Positions 45,412 through 54,877 are shown, counted from the stretch's first letter. The stretch: DNA of 64,000 bases from Flavobacterium sp. HBTb2-11-1 (GCF_009826975.1 NZ_WUMO01000010.1:92812-156811), one strand, 5' to 3'. Numbers and translations: made by a program. The notes: generated from the letters alone by a model not told the origin.

Positions 45412-46233
45412 ATGACAGAATTCTGGGAACTATATAAAAACGGCCAGTGGGAAGTGCCTTTTCTTACTTTCTCCATTTATCTGTTCTTAGCGGGTTCACT
45501 TATTTTGTATCTTACTATAGTAGCCAGCAGAAATGGTAAAATCAAAAAAGAGCGTCTTAGCAAAGAATACAGTTCTATAATAGATAAAGTTATGTCGGCT
45601 GTCATTTTTGAGAGTATTTCTTTTGCTGAAGTAAAAAAAGACAAAAATTTTCTTGTGCTTTTTGACACGCCTTTTTTTAGAGAAGTTTTAATGGAATCCC
45701 TTATCAATCTGCATAAAAACTACGAAGGAATTTATGCTCAGAAATTGGAAGAGTTTTATAAAGATTCGGGATTAATAAAATCTTCGTTCCGAAAGCTTAA
45801 AAGCTTGAAATGGGAAGTAAAATGCAAAGGAATTACTGAATTGGCAGAATTTAATATTAAAGAAGCATTCGATCAGATTATTGCTTACTCTAAAGCGAGA
45901 AAAAAAACACTAAAGATTGTGGCATTAAATGCCGCTATAAAACTTGAAGGTACTGAGAGTATAAAATATTTGGTAGACCATTTAGATCCCATAGACGATT
46001 GGATGCAGCTGAATATTATTGGCGCTTTCAAAAAACATGATGTTGGTGATAGAGAAGGAATTGAACATTTGTTAGAATCGCAAAACACCACTGTAATTGC
46101 GCTTGGATTAAAACTTATAAAAGAACTTAAACTAACACAGAAACTTCCTTATGTAGTTCAGTTAGCAGACAATACTTCAAACACGGTAATTAAATACAAA
46201 GCACAGAGTCTTTTACAGACCTTAACAGCATAA
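45412..46233 (+). CDS. Membrane-anchored HEAT-repeat protein
   Basis: 273 residues. One membrane helix lies at ~18-38 (FLTFSIYLFLAGSLILYLTIVAS), then a basic linker and a helical cytoplasmic domain. The later part has HEAT-like paired helices (LKWEVKCKGITELAEFNIKEAFDQIIAY, TLKIVALNAAIKLEGTESIKYLVDHLD, IEHLLESQNTTVIALGLKLIKEL). HEAT solenoids are protein-binding scaffolds. Between an outer-membrane exporter, a lone receiver and a membrane glycosyltransferase, this protein may link the phosphorelay to the synthase. It starts 1 base after the YaiO-type stop. The function is not known. Confidence 0.82.
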   Translation: MTEFWELYKNGQWEVPFLTFSIYLFLAGSLILYLTIVASRNGKIKKERLSKEYSSIIDKVMSAVIFESISFAEVKKDKNFLVLFDTPFFREVLMESLINLHKNYEGIYAQKLEEFYKDSGLIKSSFRKLKSLKWEVKCKGITELAEFNIKEAFDQIIAYSKARKKTLKIVALNAAIKLEGTESIKYLVDHLDPIDDWMQLNIIGAFKKHDVGDREGIEHLLESQNTTVIALGLKLIKELKLTQKLPYVVQLADNTSNTVIKYKAQSLLQTLTA

Positions 46234-46245
46234 TCTTATAAGAAA

Positions 46246-47679
46246 ATGACTTTTTTTAATACTGAAATAACGTGGTTTTTGGATGTATACATACTCCTGA
46301 TATTGGGTTACGCCATACTAATTATGTCTTCTTATTTAATGCTGGCTTATATTTCTACAAAAGAGCTTAGAAAATATCTCAAACGAAACAGTTTTGTTGA
46401 TTATGATGTGCTCTTAACCAGCGAGTTTGCACCAAAACTTTCGCTTATTGCGCCCGCTTACAATGAAGGTCTTACCATCGAAGAAAATGTAAAATCTCTA
46501 CTTTCTCTGAATTATAATAATTATCAGGTCATCGTGGTAAACGATGGAAGCAAAGACAATTCGATGGAAATCTTAACCAAAACCTACGATTTGGTTTTAA
46601 CCGATTTAGACTTCCATCCACAAATTGAAACCAAAAAGATTAGAGGAATTTATACTTCTAGAAACGCGGCTTTCAAAAAGCTGATTGTTGTTGATAAAGA
46701 GAATGGAGGCAAAGCCGATGCGCTAAACGTCGGACTTAATATTGCTCAAAACCCGTATGTGGTTTGTATTGACGTCGATTGTATTTTGGATAAAGATTCG
46801 CTTTTAAAACTCGCAAAACCATTTTTAGAATCGTACGGAAAACGTATTATTGCAACAGGAGGCGTGGTGCGAATTGCCAATCAGTGTGTGATTAAAAACG
46901 GGCGCTTGGTCGAAGTGCATGTTCCAGATGTGATGCTGCCAAGAATTCAGGTTTTAGAATATTTAAGAGCTTTTCTTTTAGGAAGAATGGCTTGGGGAAA
47001 ACTAGATGGATTGTTGCTTATTAGCGGTGCTTTTGGCGCTTTTGACAAAGAAATTGCCATACTTTCTGGAGGTTATAACACCAAAACAGTTGGAGAAGAT
47101 ATGGAACTGATTGTGAGAATGCGTCGTTATATGCTCGATAATAAACTGCCATATTCGGTGAGTTATATTCCCGATCCGCTTTGTTGGACTGAAGCGCCAG
47201 AAGATTTCAAAATATTCAAAAAACAGCGTTCCCGCTGGATGAGAGGAACTATTGAGACTTTAAGCATTCATCGCAGAATGTTCTTTAATCCAAAATATAA
47301 ATTATTGGGAATGCTGAGCGTACCGTATTGGACTTTGTTTGAATTTCTCGCTCCTGCAATAGAATTTGTTGGTTTAGTCATTACCGTTATTTTTATAATA
47401 TTTGGTCTTCTAAACTGGCATTTTTTCTTCTTGTTATTGTTTTTTGTGTATTCGTTTGCAGTTTTGTTCTCTGTAATTGCTTTATACAGCGAGGAAAAAA
47501 CCTATCATAAATACCCAAAACAAGCCGATTTTTTTAAACTTTTAATGGCAGCTTTTATTGAACCTTTTTATTTTCATCCACTTACGGTTTATGCGGCGTT
47601 AATTGGCTATAAAGAAAAAATTATGGGAACAAAAGGTTGGGGTGAAATGACCAGAAAAGGATTTACTAAGAAAGAATAA
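46246..47679 (+). CDS. Processive GT2 membrane glycosyltransferase (PgaC/BcsA-like)
   Basis: 477 residues. Membrane helices lie at ~12-35 and at the C-terminus (~355-440, including FVGLVITVIFIIFGLL). The cytoplasmic GT2 domain has Asp100 in VNDGS, DVD at 176-178, Glu284-Asp285 in TVGEDMEL and the QRSRW motif at 327-331. This set is diagnostic of processive beta-glycan synthases such as PgaC, hyaluronan and cellulose synthases. It likely makes and extrudes a linear exopolysaccharide. It ends a tight operon with the receiver, YaiO-type barrel and HEAT protein. No PilZ domain is present, so control is probably not by cyclic-di-GMP binding within the enzyme. The donor sugar is unknown. Confidence 0.93.
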   Translation: MTFFNTEITWFLDVYILLILGYAILIMSSYLMLAYISTKELRKYLKRNSFVDYDVLLTSEFAPKLSLIAPAYNEGLTIEENVKSLLSLNYNNYQVIVVNDGSKDNSMEILTKTYDLVLTDLDFHPQIETKKIRGIYTSRNAAFKKLIVVDKENGGKADALNVGLNIAQNPYVVCIDVDCILDKDSLLKLAKPFLESYGKRIIATGGVVRIANQCVIKNGRLVEVHVPDVMLPRIQVLEYLRAFLLGRMAWGKLDGLLLISGAFGAFDKEIAILSGGYNTKTVGEDMELIVRMRRYMLDNKLPYSVSYIPDPLCWTEAPEDFKIFKKQRSRWMRGTIETLSIHRRMFFNPKYKLLGMLSVPYWTLFEFLAPAIEFVGLVITVIFIIFGLLNWHFFFLLLFFVYSFAVLFSVIALYSEEKTYHKYPKQADFFKLLMAAFIEPFYFHPLTVYAALIGYKEKIMGTKGWGEMTRKGFTKKE

Positions 47680-47709
47680 AAAACTAAACTTAGACGGTTT
47701 AGTTTTTTT
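47679..47709 (+). terminator. Terminator ending the exopolysaccharide cassette
   Basis: An 11-bp stem (47679-47689 with 47697-47707) with a seven-base loop and a T-run, starting at the GT2 stop codon. Confidence 0.78.
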
Positions 47710-47746
47710 GAAGGAAACAAGAGAAGCAAAACCGTAATTTAGTAAT

Positions 47747-48559
47747 ATGAAAATCGAACTGCAGCAATCTTCTTTTCTTCAAAAGGAAATCAACGAGCCT
47801 TATTACAACATTCTAATGTTTGATGGAGAAGCTGTTTTTTCTGTCGATTTAACTGATTATGAATGCAAAGGAAAGAGTCTTTTGTTTTTAACGCCGTACC
47901 AGTTATTGCAATGGAAAAGTTCGACAGTGTCTTTTGTAAATATTCTAAGTTTTCACGGAGATTTTTACTGCATTGAATATCATAAAAAAGAAGTGGCATG
48001 CAACGGAATTTTATTCAATGATATTTACAGCGAACCTTTTGTAACTGTTTCCGATTTTATTTACGAAGAAATTACGAGTATTATGGAAAGAATGAAAAGG
48101 GTGGAAGACTCTGATTTGGATTATGATAATTCGATTATAAAATCCTATTTGCAAGTTATTCTAGCTTTAAGCAGCAAAGAAAAACAACTTAAAATGTCAC
48201 CACAAATTCAGGAATCTATAGGAAATGCTGATATTTTGAAGTTTCAGCATTTGTTAGACACGCATTTTCTAGAAGCAAAAGAAGTTGCTTTTTATGCGTC
48301 AAAATACAATTTGAGTGTGAATACTTTTAGTAAAAGAATTAAAAAGCATTTTGGAAAATCACCTTCTCAGCTTATTCAAGACCGAATTGTTTTGGAAGCC
48401 AAGAAATTGCTGCATTTGACAACCAAAACGATAAAAGAAATAGCAGACGATCTTAATTTTGAAGACGAATTCTATTTCAGCCGCTATTTCAAGAAAAGTG
48501 TTGGAATTTCGCCTACAGTATTTAGAAAAGAAGTCGGTATTTCTATCGTGGCAAAATAA
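47747..48559 (+). CDS. AraC-family transcriptional regulator
   Basis: 270 residues: an N-terminal cupin-like sensor (~1-120) and a C-terminal double helix-turn-helix (VAFYASKYNLSVNTFSKRIKKHFGKSPSQLIQDRIVLEAKKLL, then IKEIADDLNFEDEFYFSRYFKKSVGISPTVFRKE). The sensor part contains cysteines at YECKG, FYCIE and VACNG, so a redox function is conceivable. It is 79 bases upstream of a DUF417 gene in the same direction, recalling the RclR-RclC pair of E. coli that responds to reactive chlorine. That similarity rests on context only. Confidence 0.9.
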   Translation: MKIELQQSSFLQKEINEPYYNILMFDGEAVFSVDLTDYECKGKSLLFLTPYQLLQWKSSTVSFVNILSFHGDFYCIEYHKKEVACNGILFNDIYSEPFVTVSDFIYEEITSIMERMKRVEDSDLDYDNSIIKSYLQVILALSSKEKQLKMSPQIQESIGNADILKFQHLLDTHFLEAKEVAFYASKYNLSVNTFSKRIKKHFGKSPSQLIQDRIVLEAKKLLHLTTKTIKEIADDLNFEDEFYFSRYFKKSVGISPTVFRKEVGISIVAK

Positions 48560-48606
48560 TCCATGAAAACTCCTTTACGTCCATTTTTATCCCGTTAGCT
48601 ATAAAG

Positions 48607-48614
48607 TAATTTTG
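48607..48614 (+). promoter_or_regulatory. -7 element for the DUF417 gene
   Basis: TAATTTTG matches TAnnTTTG and lies 24 bases before the ATG; the -33 region has only a T-run. A separate promoter downstream of the AraC gene would fit regulation by that AraC protein. Confidence 0.5.
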
Positions 48615-48638
48615 GTATGTATTTAAAACATAATCAAA

Positions 48639-49250
48639 ATGGAAAAATTTATAAGATTTATTGCTGGTGGACAAAACAACTTTATTCACTTTTTAAGAAT
48701 TGCCATATTTGTTGTAATGGCTTGGATTGGCGGATTAAAAGCCTTTAAATATGAAGCAGACGGAATAGTTCCGCTTGTCGCGAATAGTCCGTTTATGAGT
48801 TTCTTTTATAAAGATGCCGATAAACAAATTGTAATTGATGAAGGAAAAACGGTAAAAGCCTACACACTTTACAAAAACCTCGAAGGCAAAACTGTTGAGA
48901 GAAACATCAAATGGCACGAAGAAAACGGCACATACATTTTCTCTTACGGATTAGGAACTGTTATTGTAACAATAGGTTTACTGGTTCTTGTAGGCATCTG
49001 GTTTCCTAAAATGGGCTTTGTGGGCGGACTTCTGACATTCGGAATGGCATTTGTAACCTTATCATTTTTAATTACAACACCAGAAGTTTACGTTCCGAAT
49101 TTGGGAGGTGATTTTCCAACGCCACAGTTTGGTTTTCCGTATCTTTCAGTTGGAGGCCGTTTGGTTCTCAAAGACATTATCATGATGAGTGGCGGACTGA
49201 TTGTAGCTTCAGATAGTGCCAAGAAAATTTTAAAAAGATTTTACGCTTAA
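48639..49250 (+). CDS. DUF417 (YkgB/RclC-like) inner-membrane protein
   Basis: 203 residues with about four membrane helices: FLRIAIFVVMAWIGGLKAF near 20-38, then TVIVTIGLLVLVGIW, FVGGLLTFGMAFVTLSFLI and a C-terminal LKDIIMMSGGLIVASDSAKKI. The FxYEADGIVPLVANSPFM block after helix 1 is the hallmark of DUF417. The family includes RclC, part of the reactive-chlorine defence system of E. coli. A soluble insert of about 45 residues between helices 1 and 2 probably faces the periplasm. The biochemical activity is unknown; stress defence is inferred from family and from the adjacent AraC gene. Confidence 0.9.
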   Translation: MEKFIRFIAGGQNNFIHFLRIAIFVVMAWIGGLKAFKYEADGIVPLVANSPFMSFFYKDADKQIVIDEGKTVKAYTLYKNLEGKTVERNIKWHEENGTYIFSYGLGTVIVTIGLLVLVGIWFPKMGFVGGLLTFGMAFVTLSFLITTPEVYVPNLGGDFPTPQFGFPYLSVGGRLVLKDIIMMSGGLIVASDSAKKILKRFYA

Positions 49251-49258
49251 TCAAAATA

Positions 49259-49296
49259 AAAAAGCTGCGCAAGGGCTCAGACTTGCACAGCTTTTT
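49259..49296. terminator. Bidirectional terminator between DUF417 and ABC permease genes
   Basis: Bases 49259-49273 and 49282-49296 pair over 15 bp with one mismatch (AAGCTGCGCAAG/CTTGCACAGCTT) and an eight-base loop, flanked by A- and T-runs between two convergent stops. Confidence 0.85.
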
Positions 49297-49314
49297 ACAA
49301 AAACTCAAAACTAA

Positions 49315-51726
49315 TTATTCATATTTTAAATATTTTAAAACATCTACTTTGGTCACTTGATAGGCTTTTGCTAAAACAATTGTCAATGTTAAAAACAACA
49401 GTGAAACAAAAGCTACTGCGAATGGCAGAAACGGAATATCGATTCGAGAAGCAAAGTTTTCAAGCCATTTTTGCATAAATAAATAAGCAGGGACAATTCC
49501 GATAAGGAAACCAATTATGCAGAAAACCACATACTGTTTGGATAATTCTTTTAGCAAAGTATTGGTTTCTGCGCCAAGCGTTTTTCTGATGGCGATTTCT
49601 CGTAATCTTCTTTCCATTGAAAAAGAAGCCAAAGCAAATAATCCAAAAACCGCGATTAATATTACCACAACATTCAGCAAAGCAAACAGATTTCTCTGAT
49701 CTTGATATTTCTTATAGGTTCTGGCGAAGTTCTTATCGACGAAATCATATTCAAACGGATATTCCTGATCGACTTTAGATTTCCAAAATTTATCTATAGC
49801 TGCAATAGTTTCAGGCATTTGGTCAGGCGATATTTTGACCGTAATATTTCGCATATTATTTGTCATCCAGTCAAAGCTCTTAATATGAAAAAAGATCATT
49901 GGAGCAATACGGTATTCCAATCCGACGTAATGAAAGTTTTTGACAATGCCTACAACTTTAAATTTCTGTCCGCCAAAAACCACTTCTTTATTTACAGGAT
50001 CTTTTTCTTGAAGTGTTTTTGCAGCAACTTCATTCAATAAAGCGCTCGAAATGCTGTCCGTTGCCAATTTAGGATCTAGATCTCTTCCTTTGAGTATTTT
50101 GATGCCTAAAAGGTTCAGTTGTCCAAAATCCATTGGCATTTGTTGAGTAATCACCTCTTTGTTTGCCTTGTAATGAAGACCTTGCCACGAATTATCGTTG
50201 CTGCCAATAGAGAACATTCCTGCAGAAACTGCTTCAACACCTTGAATTTTTAGAATTTCTTGTTTAATTGCTTTATACCTTTCATATTGATTTTTCCCTT
50301 TTTGAGGTTTAAATGAAATATCCATAATTTGAGCACCATTAAAACCTAAATCTTTGTCAGCCATAAAATTTACCTGCTTGTAAACAATAAACGACCCGAT
50401 AATAAAAAGCGTAGCAATCGAGAACTGTAAAACCAGCATTCCGTTTCTAAGCCAAACACCGCTTTTGCTTCTTGAGAAGTTTCCTTTCAATACTTTAAGC
50501 GTTTCGAAATTTGAAATATACACGGCCGGAAAAACACCTGAAACGATAATGACAAAGATGAAAATCAAGACAAGCTGTAGGTAAAATTGAGTTCCAATAA
50601 GCATTAGATTTTTTCCCAAAAATGAATTGTAAAATGGCAGTGAAAGCTCAACAATTACCATTGCTAACAAAACAGAAAATAAAGTTATCAGTGTGGTTTC
50701 AAAAACAAATTGCGCTATAATTTGATTTTTTGAAGCACCAATAATTTTGCGTACGCCAACCTCTTTAGCTCGTTTTACTGCATTTGCCGTTGCCATGTTG
50801 ATGTAGTTTACAATCGAAAGAATTAAAATTAAGATTGATAAACCCATTACTATTTTTAAGAACTGCAAATTGGCATTTAGTTCTGGAAAAGCAGAATTTC
50901 CTTGATAAAGTCTTGCTTTTGTAAGAGGAAGAAGCCTTGATTTTATGGGATCTCCATATTGTTTAATAAACTGCTCAATTGATAAACCTTCTGCTTTTGC
51001 CTGTTTTTTGTAGTTGTCTTCAAGAAATATTTTATCCAAATTTTGAATTACGGCAGTTGTATCGCTTTGCTTTTTCAACTTAAGCATTAAGCCATAATTA
51101 AAACCCCAATTGTCTTTATTGTTTTCTAATTCCTCCTCAACTATTGGAGTAACGACTGCAGGCATTACAGACGATTTTTCGGGCATTTTATAGACGCCGC
51201 GAATCACAAAAATCTGGTCGGCATATTTTACTTGTTTTCCCATCGGATTTTCATTCTTGAAAATCTTGGCAGCCGCCTCTTCTGAAAGCGCCATACTGTT
51301 GCGATCATGAAGAGCCGTTTTGGCACTGCCTTGAATAAATTCAAACGGGAAGAAAGAAAAGAAACTCCTTTCGGCCGAAAAGATTTTATCGACCAATTCT
51401 ATTTTTCCGTTATACTGAATCGTTTCTTTTGTATAAAAAGGTCTATAATAGCAGTATTGATTTAGATATGAAGTAGTTTCTTTTAGCATTCGACCAGGAA
51501 CCGGAGAGTTTGTTGTCCAGATATTGCCTCCTCCAAAATCGTTCATTACGTTATAAATTTTATCCTTTTCAGGATTCCACTGATCGTAAGCATGTTCTTC
51601 GTTCCAGTATAGAATCGCAAAGATTAAACCTGCAATTCCAATACTTAGACCTAAAATGTTTAGAACCGTAAAGAACTTATTGTTCTTTATATGGTATATA
51701 AATATGTTTGTCCAATTTTTAAGCAT
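49315..51726 (-). CDS. FtsX/MacB-type ABC exporter permease, copy 2
   Basis: 803 residues in a double FtsX arrangement: helix at ~20-42 (LNILGLSIGIAGLIFAILYW), MacB-type periplasmic domain, three helices (~285-400, including YINMATANAVKRAKEVGVRKIIGAS), then helix ~430, a second periplasmic domain and three final helices (LRREIAIRKTLGA-type coupling motif REIAIRKTLGAETNTLL). It ends KVDVLKYLKYE. This mechanotransmission-type permease works with the ATPase encoded at 54167-54877 to move substrates from the periplasm or inner membrane outward. It is a paralogue of the preceding gene, one base apart. The substrate is unknown. Confidence 0.94.
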   Translation of the reverse strand: MLKNWTNIFIYHIKNNKFFTVLNILGLSIGIAGLIFAILYWNEEHAYDQWNPEKDKIYNVMNDFGGGNIWTTNSPVPGRMLKETTSYLNQYCYYRPFYTKETIQYNGKIELVDKIFSAERSFFSFFPFEFIQGSAKTALHDRNSMALSEEAAAKIFKNENPMGKQVKYADQIFVIRGVYKMPEKSSVMPAVVTPIVEEELENNKDNWGFNYGLMLKLKKQSDTTAVIQNLDKIFLEDNYKKQAKAEGLSIEQFIKQYGDPIKSRLLPLTKARLYQGNSAFPELNANLQFLKIVMGLSILILILSIVNYINMATANAVKRAKEVGVRKIIGASKNQIIAQFVFETTLITLFSVLLAMVIVELSLPFYNSFLGKNLMLIGTQFYLQLVLIFIFVIIVSGVFPAVYISNFETLKVLKGNFSRSKSGVWLRNGMLVLQFSIATLFIIGSFIVYKQVNFMADKDLGFNGAQIMDISFKPQKGKNQYERYKAIKQEILKIQGVEAVSAGMFSIGSNDNSWQGLHYKANKEVITQQMPMDFGQLNLLGIKILKGRDLDPKLATDSISSALLNEVAAKTLQEKDPVNKEVVFGGQKFKVVGIVKNFHYVGLEYRIAPMIFFHIKSFDWMTNNMRNITVKISPDQMPETIAAIDKFWKSKVDQEYPFEYDFVDKNFARTYKKYQDQRNLFALLNVVVILIAVFGLFALASFSMERRLREIAIRKTLGAETNTLLKELSKQYVVFCIIGFLIGIVPAYLFMQKWLENFASRIDIPFLPFAVAFVSLLFLTLTIVLAKAYQVTKVDVLKYLKYE

Positions 51727-51727
51727 T

Positions 51728-54163
51728 TTACTCGTATTTTAAGTATTTTAAAACATCTACTTTTGTAGCTTGATAGGTTCGAGACAATACTACAATTAAG
51801 GTGAGCGACAATAATGCTATGAATCCAAATACGAATGGATAAGCAGAAATTTCAATTCTAAAGACAAAATCTTCAAGCCACTTATTTAGTAAATAATAAG
51901 CTGGAAATAGCGCAATTAGAAATCCGATGAAACAAAATAGTACATATTGTTTAGAGAGTTCTCTCAGCAAAACATGGGTTTCGGCCCCAAGTGTTTTTCG
52001 AATGGCTATTTCTTTCATTCTGCTCTGAACAGAATAGGAAGCCAATGCAAAAAGTCCGAAGAGAGCAATTAAAATAACGATCACATTTAAGAGTGAAAAA
52101 AGATTTCTTTGATCTATAAATTCTTTGTAGTTTCTGGCATAAGCTTTATCTACAAAATCATATTTAAAAGGGAAATCGGCATCTATATTTTTTCTCCAGA
52201 AATTTTCAAGATTTGGAAGCGTATTTTCCATTTCGACTGGATTTACTTTTACGAAAATTCGGTTAACATTTGCATTTAACCAATCGACGGTTCTGAGATG
52301 AAAAAAAAGCATCGGTGGAATTTCAGCTTTTGGCCCCCAAAGATTGAAATTTTTAACAACCCCGATAATTTTAAGTTTCTTTTCATTCCAATCTACAATT
52401 TTACCAATCGGATTTTTCTCCTTCATCATTTTCAGTGCTGTTTCATTAACCAATACAGAATTTATGCTGTCTGATGAAATTCGTCTGTCTAAATAGCGTC
52501 CTTCAGTCAATTTGATTTTCAGCATTTCGAGCATTCCGTAATCAATAGCCATATTTTGACCTTGAATGCTTACATCATGATAGCTAAAAGTAGAAGCTGA
52601 AGTTCCGCCTCCGCTAAACGAAAATGCTCCTGTACTAACTTTAGAAACTCCTTTAATTTTTGCTATTTCTTCTCTTAAAGTTTCATATCTTGTATACAAT
52701 CCTCTTATCGCTTTTGGATCATTAAAATCAATATTAGGTTGCCTATAGTTAATTTCCAGAATCTGATTGCCTTTGAAGCCTAAATCTCTAAGACTTAAAA
52801 ATTTTACTTGTTCATATACTATGTACGATCCAATAATAAAAAAAGAAGCAATCGAAAACTGTAAAATAAGCACTCCGTTTCTAATCCATGTGCCGCTTTT
52901 GCTTCTTTCAAAATTTCCTTTTAAAACTTTAGAGGTTTCAAAATTTGAGATGTAAAGAGCAGGGAATATGCCAGCAGCGATAACGGTTATGATAAAAATG
53001 ATTAGCAATTCATAGAAAAATGAAGCGCCGTTTATAGTGAGTTGTTTATCTAAAAAATTATTGTAAAAAGGCAGTGACAATTCGACAATGACCAAAGACA
53101 GCAAAATAGAAAAAGTGGTAATGACAAGAGTTTCAAAAATAAACTGCAATACAATATTGCTTTTTGAGGCTCCAGCAATTTTTCTAACTCCAACTTCTTT
53201 TGCTCTTTTAATAGCATTTGCCGTTGCTAGATTGATATAATTAAAAAGCGATAAAATTAAAATCAAAAGAGACAATCCCATCATTATCATCAGAAATTGA
53301 TAATTGCCTTTTCCTTCAGCATAACCATCAACAGCCGAATGCAATCGAGCATCTTTTAAAGGTTCCAAAAATATTTTCATATTTTCGGCTCCATTCTTTT
53401 TCTCCCATTCTGCAATTGTCAAACCTTCTTGTTTTGCCCATCTTACTGTGCGATTTTGGTACAGAAGACTTTCCATTTTAACAATTACTTTTTCTTTGTC
53501 TTTAGGATTTTTAAGTTTTAATAATAAGCCTAAATTAAAATTTCCCCAATTGTCCTTTTCAGTAGGGATTCTTTCTGCAATAAAATTAACAACAGCTTCA
53601 GGCGCGAGAGAAGATTTACCCTGAATTTCATAAACAGCCGTTACGATCAGTTTCCTATGATCGTTAGTAATCGCTTTACCTAAAACATTTACATCTCCAA
53701 ATAAATTTAGTGCAGTCTGTTTAGAGATCGCAATACAGTTTTTGTCTTTTAAAGCTATTTTGCTATTTCCTTTTATAAAATGAAAAGGAAACATTTCAAA
53801 AAAAGTTTTTTGAGCATCGATTGTCTTAAAAATCCCTTTTTTATTATTGCTTAGCAGAATCTTTTTGCTGTACCAAGTATCCATGTAGCAATAACTTTCC
53901 AGTTCTTTAAAATCAGTTTTAAAATAATCCTCAAAAGTGATTACATTGGTAACCCAAATATTGGTTGGACTAACTTGGCTTAAAGACTGAAAAACTACTT
54001 CTTTATTAGGATTCCAGTCGTTATAGCTTTGTTCATCATTCCAATATAAAATCGAAAAAATCAAGCCAGATATTCCAATACTCAGACCAAGAATATTCAG
54101 AGCTGTAAAAAGCTTATTATGCTTTAATTGATAAATAAATATGTTAATCCAATTCTGAAGCAT
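51728..54163 (-). CDS. FtsX/MacB-type ABC exporter permease, copy 1
   Basis: 811 residues with the same layout as its downstream paralogue: first helix in NILGLSIGISGLIFSILYWN, the coupling segment AIKRAKEVGVRKIAGASKSN, the second EIAIRKTLGAETHVLLRELSKQY and the end KVDVLKYLKYE. Helices and coupling motifs are far more alike between the two copies than the periplasmic domains. This suggests that an old tandem duplication gave two half-transporters with different periplasmic recognition, possibly a heterodimer. It is 3 bases after the ATPase gene. Confidence 0.94.
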   Translation of the reverse strand: MLQNWINIFIYQLKHNKLFTALNILGLSIGISGLIFSILYWNDEQSYNDWNPNKEVVFQSLSQVSPTNIWVTNVITFEDYFKTDFKELESYCYMDTWYSKKILLSNNKKGIFKTIDAQKTFFEMFPFHFIKGNSKIALKDKNCIAISKQTALNLFGDVNVLGKAITNDHRKLIVTAVYEIQGKSSLAPEAVVNFIAERIPTEKDNWGNFNLGLLLKLKNPKDKEKVIVKMESLLYQNRTVRWAKQEGLTIAEWEKKNGAENMKIFLEPLKDARLHSAVDGYAEGKGNYQFLMIMMGLSLLILILSLFNYINLATANAIKRAKEVGVRKIAGASKSNIVLQFIFETLVITTFSILLSLVIVELSLPFYNNFLDKQLTINGASFFYELLIIFIITVIAAGIFPALYISNFETSKVLKGNFERSKSGTWIRNGVLILQFSIASFFIIGSYIVYEQVKFLSLRDLGFKGNQILEINYRQPNIDFNDPKAIRGLYTRYETLREEIAKIKGVSKVSTGAFSFSGGGTSASTFSYHDVSIQGQNMAIDYGMLEMLKIKLTEGRYLDRRISSDSINSVLVNETALKMMKEKNPIGKIVDWNEKKLKIIGVVKNFNLWGPKAEIPPMLFFHLRTVDWLNANVNRIFVKVNPVEMENTLPNLENFWRKNIDADFPFKYDFVDKAYARNYKEFIDQRNLFSLLNVIVILIALFGLFALASYSVQSRMKEIAIRKTLGAETHVLLRELSKQYVLFCFIGFLIALFPAYYLLNKWLEDFVFRIEISAYPFVFGFIALLSLTLIVVLSRTYQATKVDVLKYLKYE

Positions 54164-54166
54164 AAA

Positions 54167-54877
54167 CTAGTTGTTAGCAGTTACCAAAACATCTACATTT
54201 CTATGATTCACTTTCTCAGAAAGAATCACGCCATCTTTCATAAAAATGGTTTTTTGCGAAAAAGAAGCATCGTAATCAGAGTGCGTTACCATCAAGATTG
54301 TCGATCCGCTGGCATGAAGATCGGTTAGTAATTCCATAACCTCGTTTCCGTTTCTACTATCTAGATTTCCTGTTGGCTCATCGGCCAAAATAATTTTCGG
54401 ATTATTGATTAAAGCTCTTGCTACGGCCACACGCTGCTGCTGTCCGCCCGAAAGCTGTTGCGGAAAATGCTTCAATCTATGGGCAATTCCCAAAATTTTA
54501 GCCATTTCATTTACTCGCGATTTTCTTTCAGCAGAAGGAACATTGCTGTAAATTAAAGGCAATTCGATATTATCAAAAACTGATAATTCATCAATTAGAT
54601 TAAAGTTCTGGAAAATGAATCCGATGTTTTCTTTTCGGGCTTGCGACTTTTGTTTTTCCTTCAAACCCACCATTTCCTGATCCAGAAGCTTATAACTTCC
54701 ACTTGAAGCACTGTCCAAAAGTCCGATAATGTTTAGTAAAGTTGATTTTCCGCTTCCAGACGGTCCCATAATAGAGACAAAATCGCCTTGATTGATGGTT
54801 AACGAAATCTCGCTTAATGCTTTGGTTTCTAATTCCTCAGTTCTAAATACTTTTGAAAGTTTTGTAATGGTAATCAT
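54167..54877 (-). CDS. ABC transporter ATPase (LolD/MacB type)
   Basis: 236 residues with Walker A GPSGSGKST, Q-loop IFQNFNL, signature LSGGQQQRVAVARAL, Walker B IILADEPTGNLDS and H-loop MVTHS, all intact. LolD/MacB-type ATPases pair with FtsX-fold permeases. It is the first gene of an operon with two permeases. The operon is divergent from a sigma-54 response regulator across 285 bases that hold a sigma-54-like promoter and a palindromic site, so the TCS probably controls it. No membrane-fusion protein gene is present nearby. Confidence 0.97.
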   Translation of the reverse strand: MITITKLSKVFRTEELETKALSEISLTINQGDFVSIMGPSGSGKSTLLNIIGLLDSASSGSYKLLDQEMVGLKEKQKSQARKENIGFIFQNFNLIDELSVFDNIELPLIYSNVPSAERKSRVNEMAKILGIAHRLKHFPQQLSGGQQQRVAVARALINNPKIILADEPTGNLDSRNGNEVMELLTDLHASGSTILMVTHSDYDASFSQKTIFMKDGVILSEKVNHRNVDVLVTANN

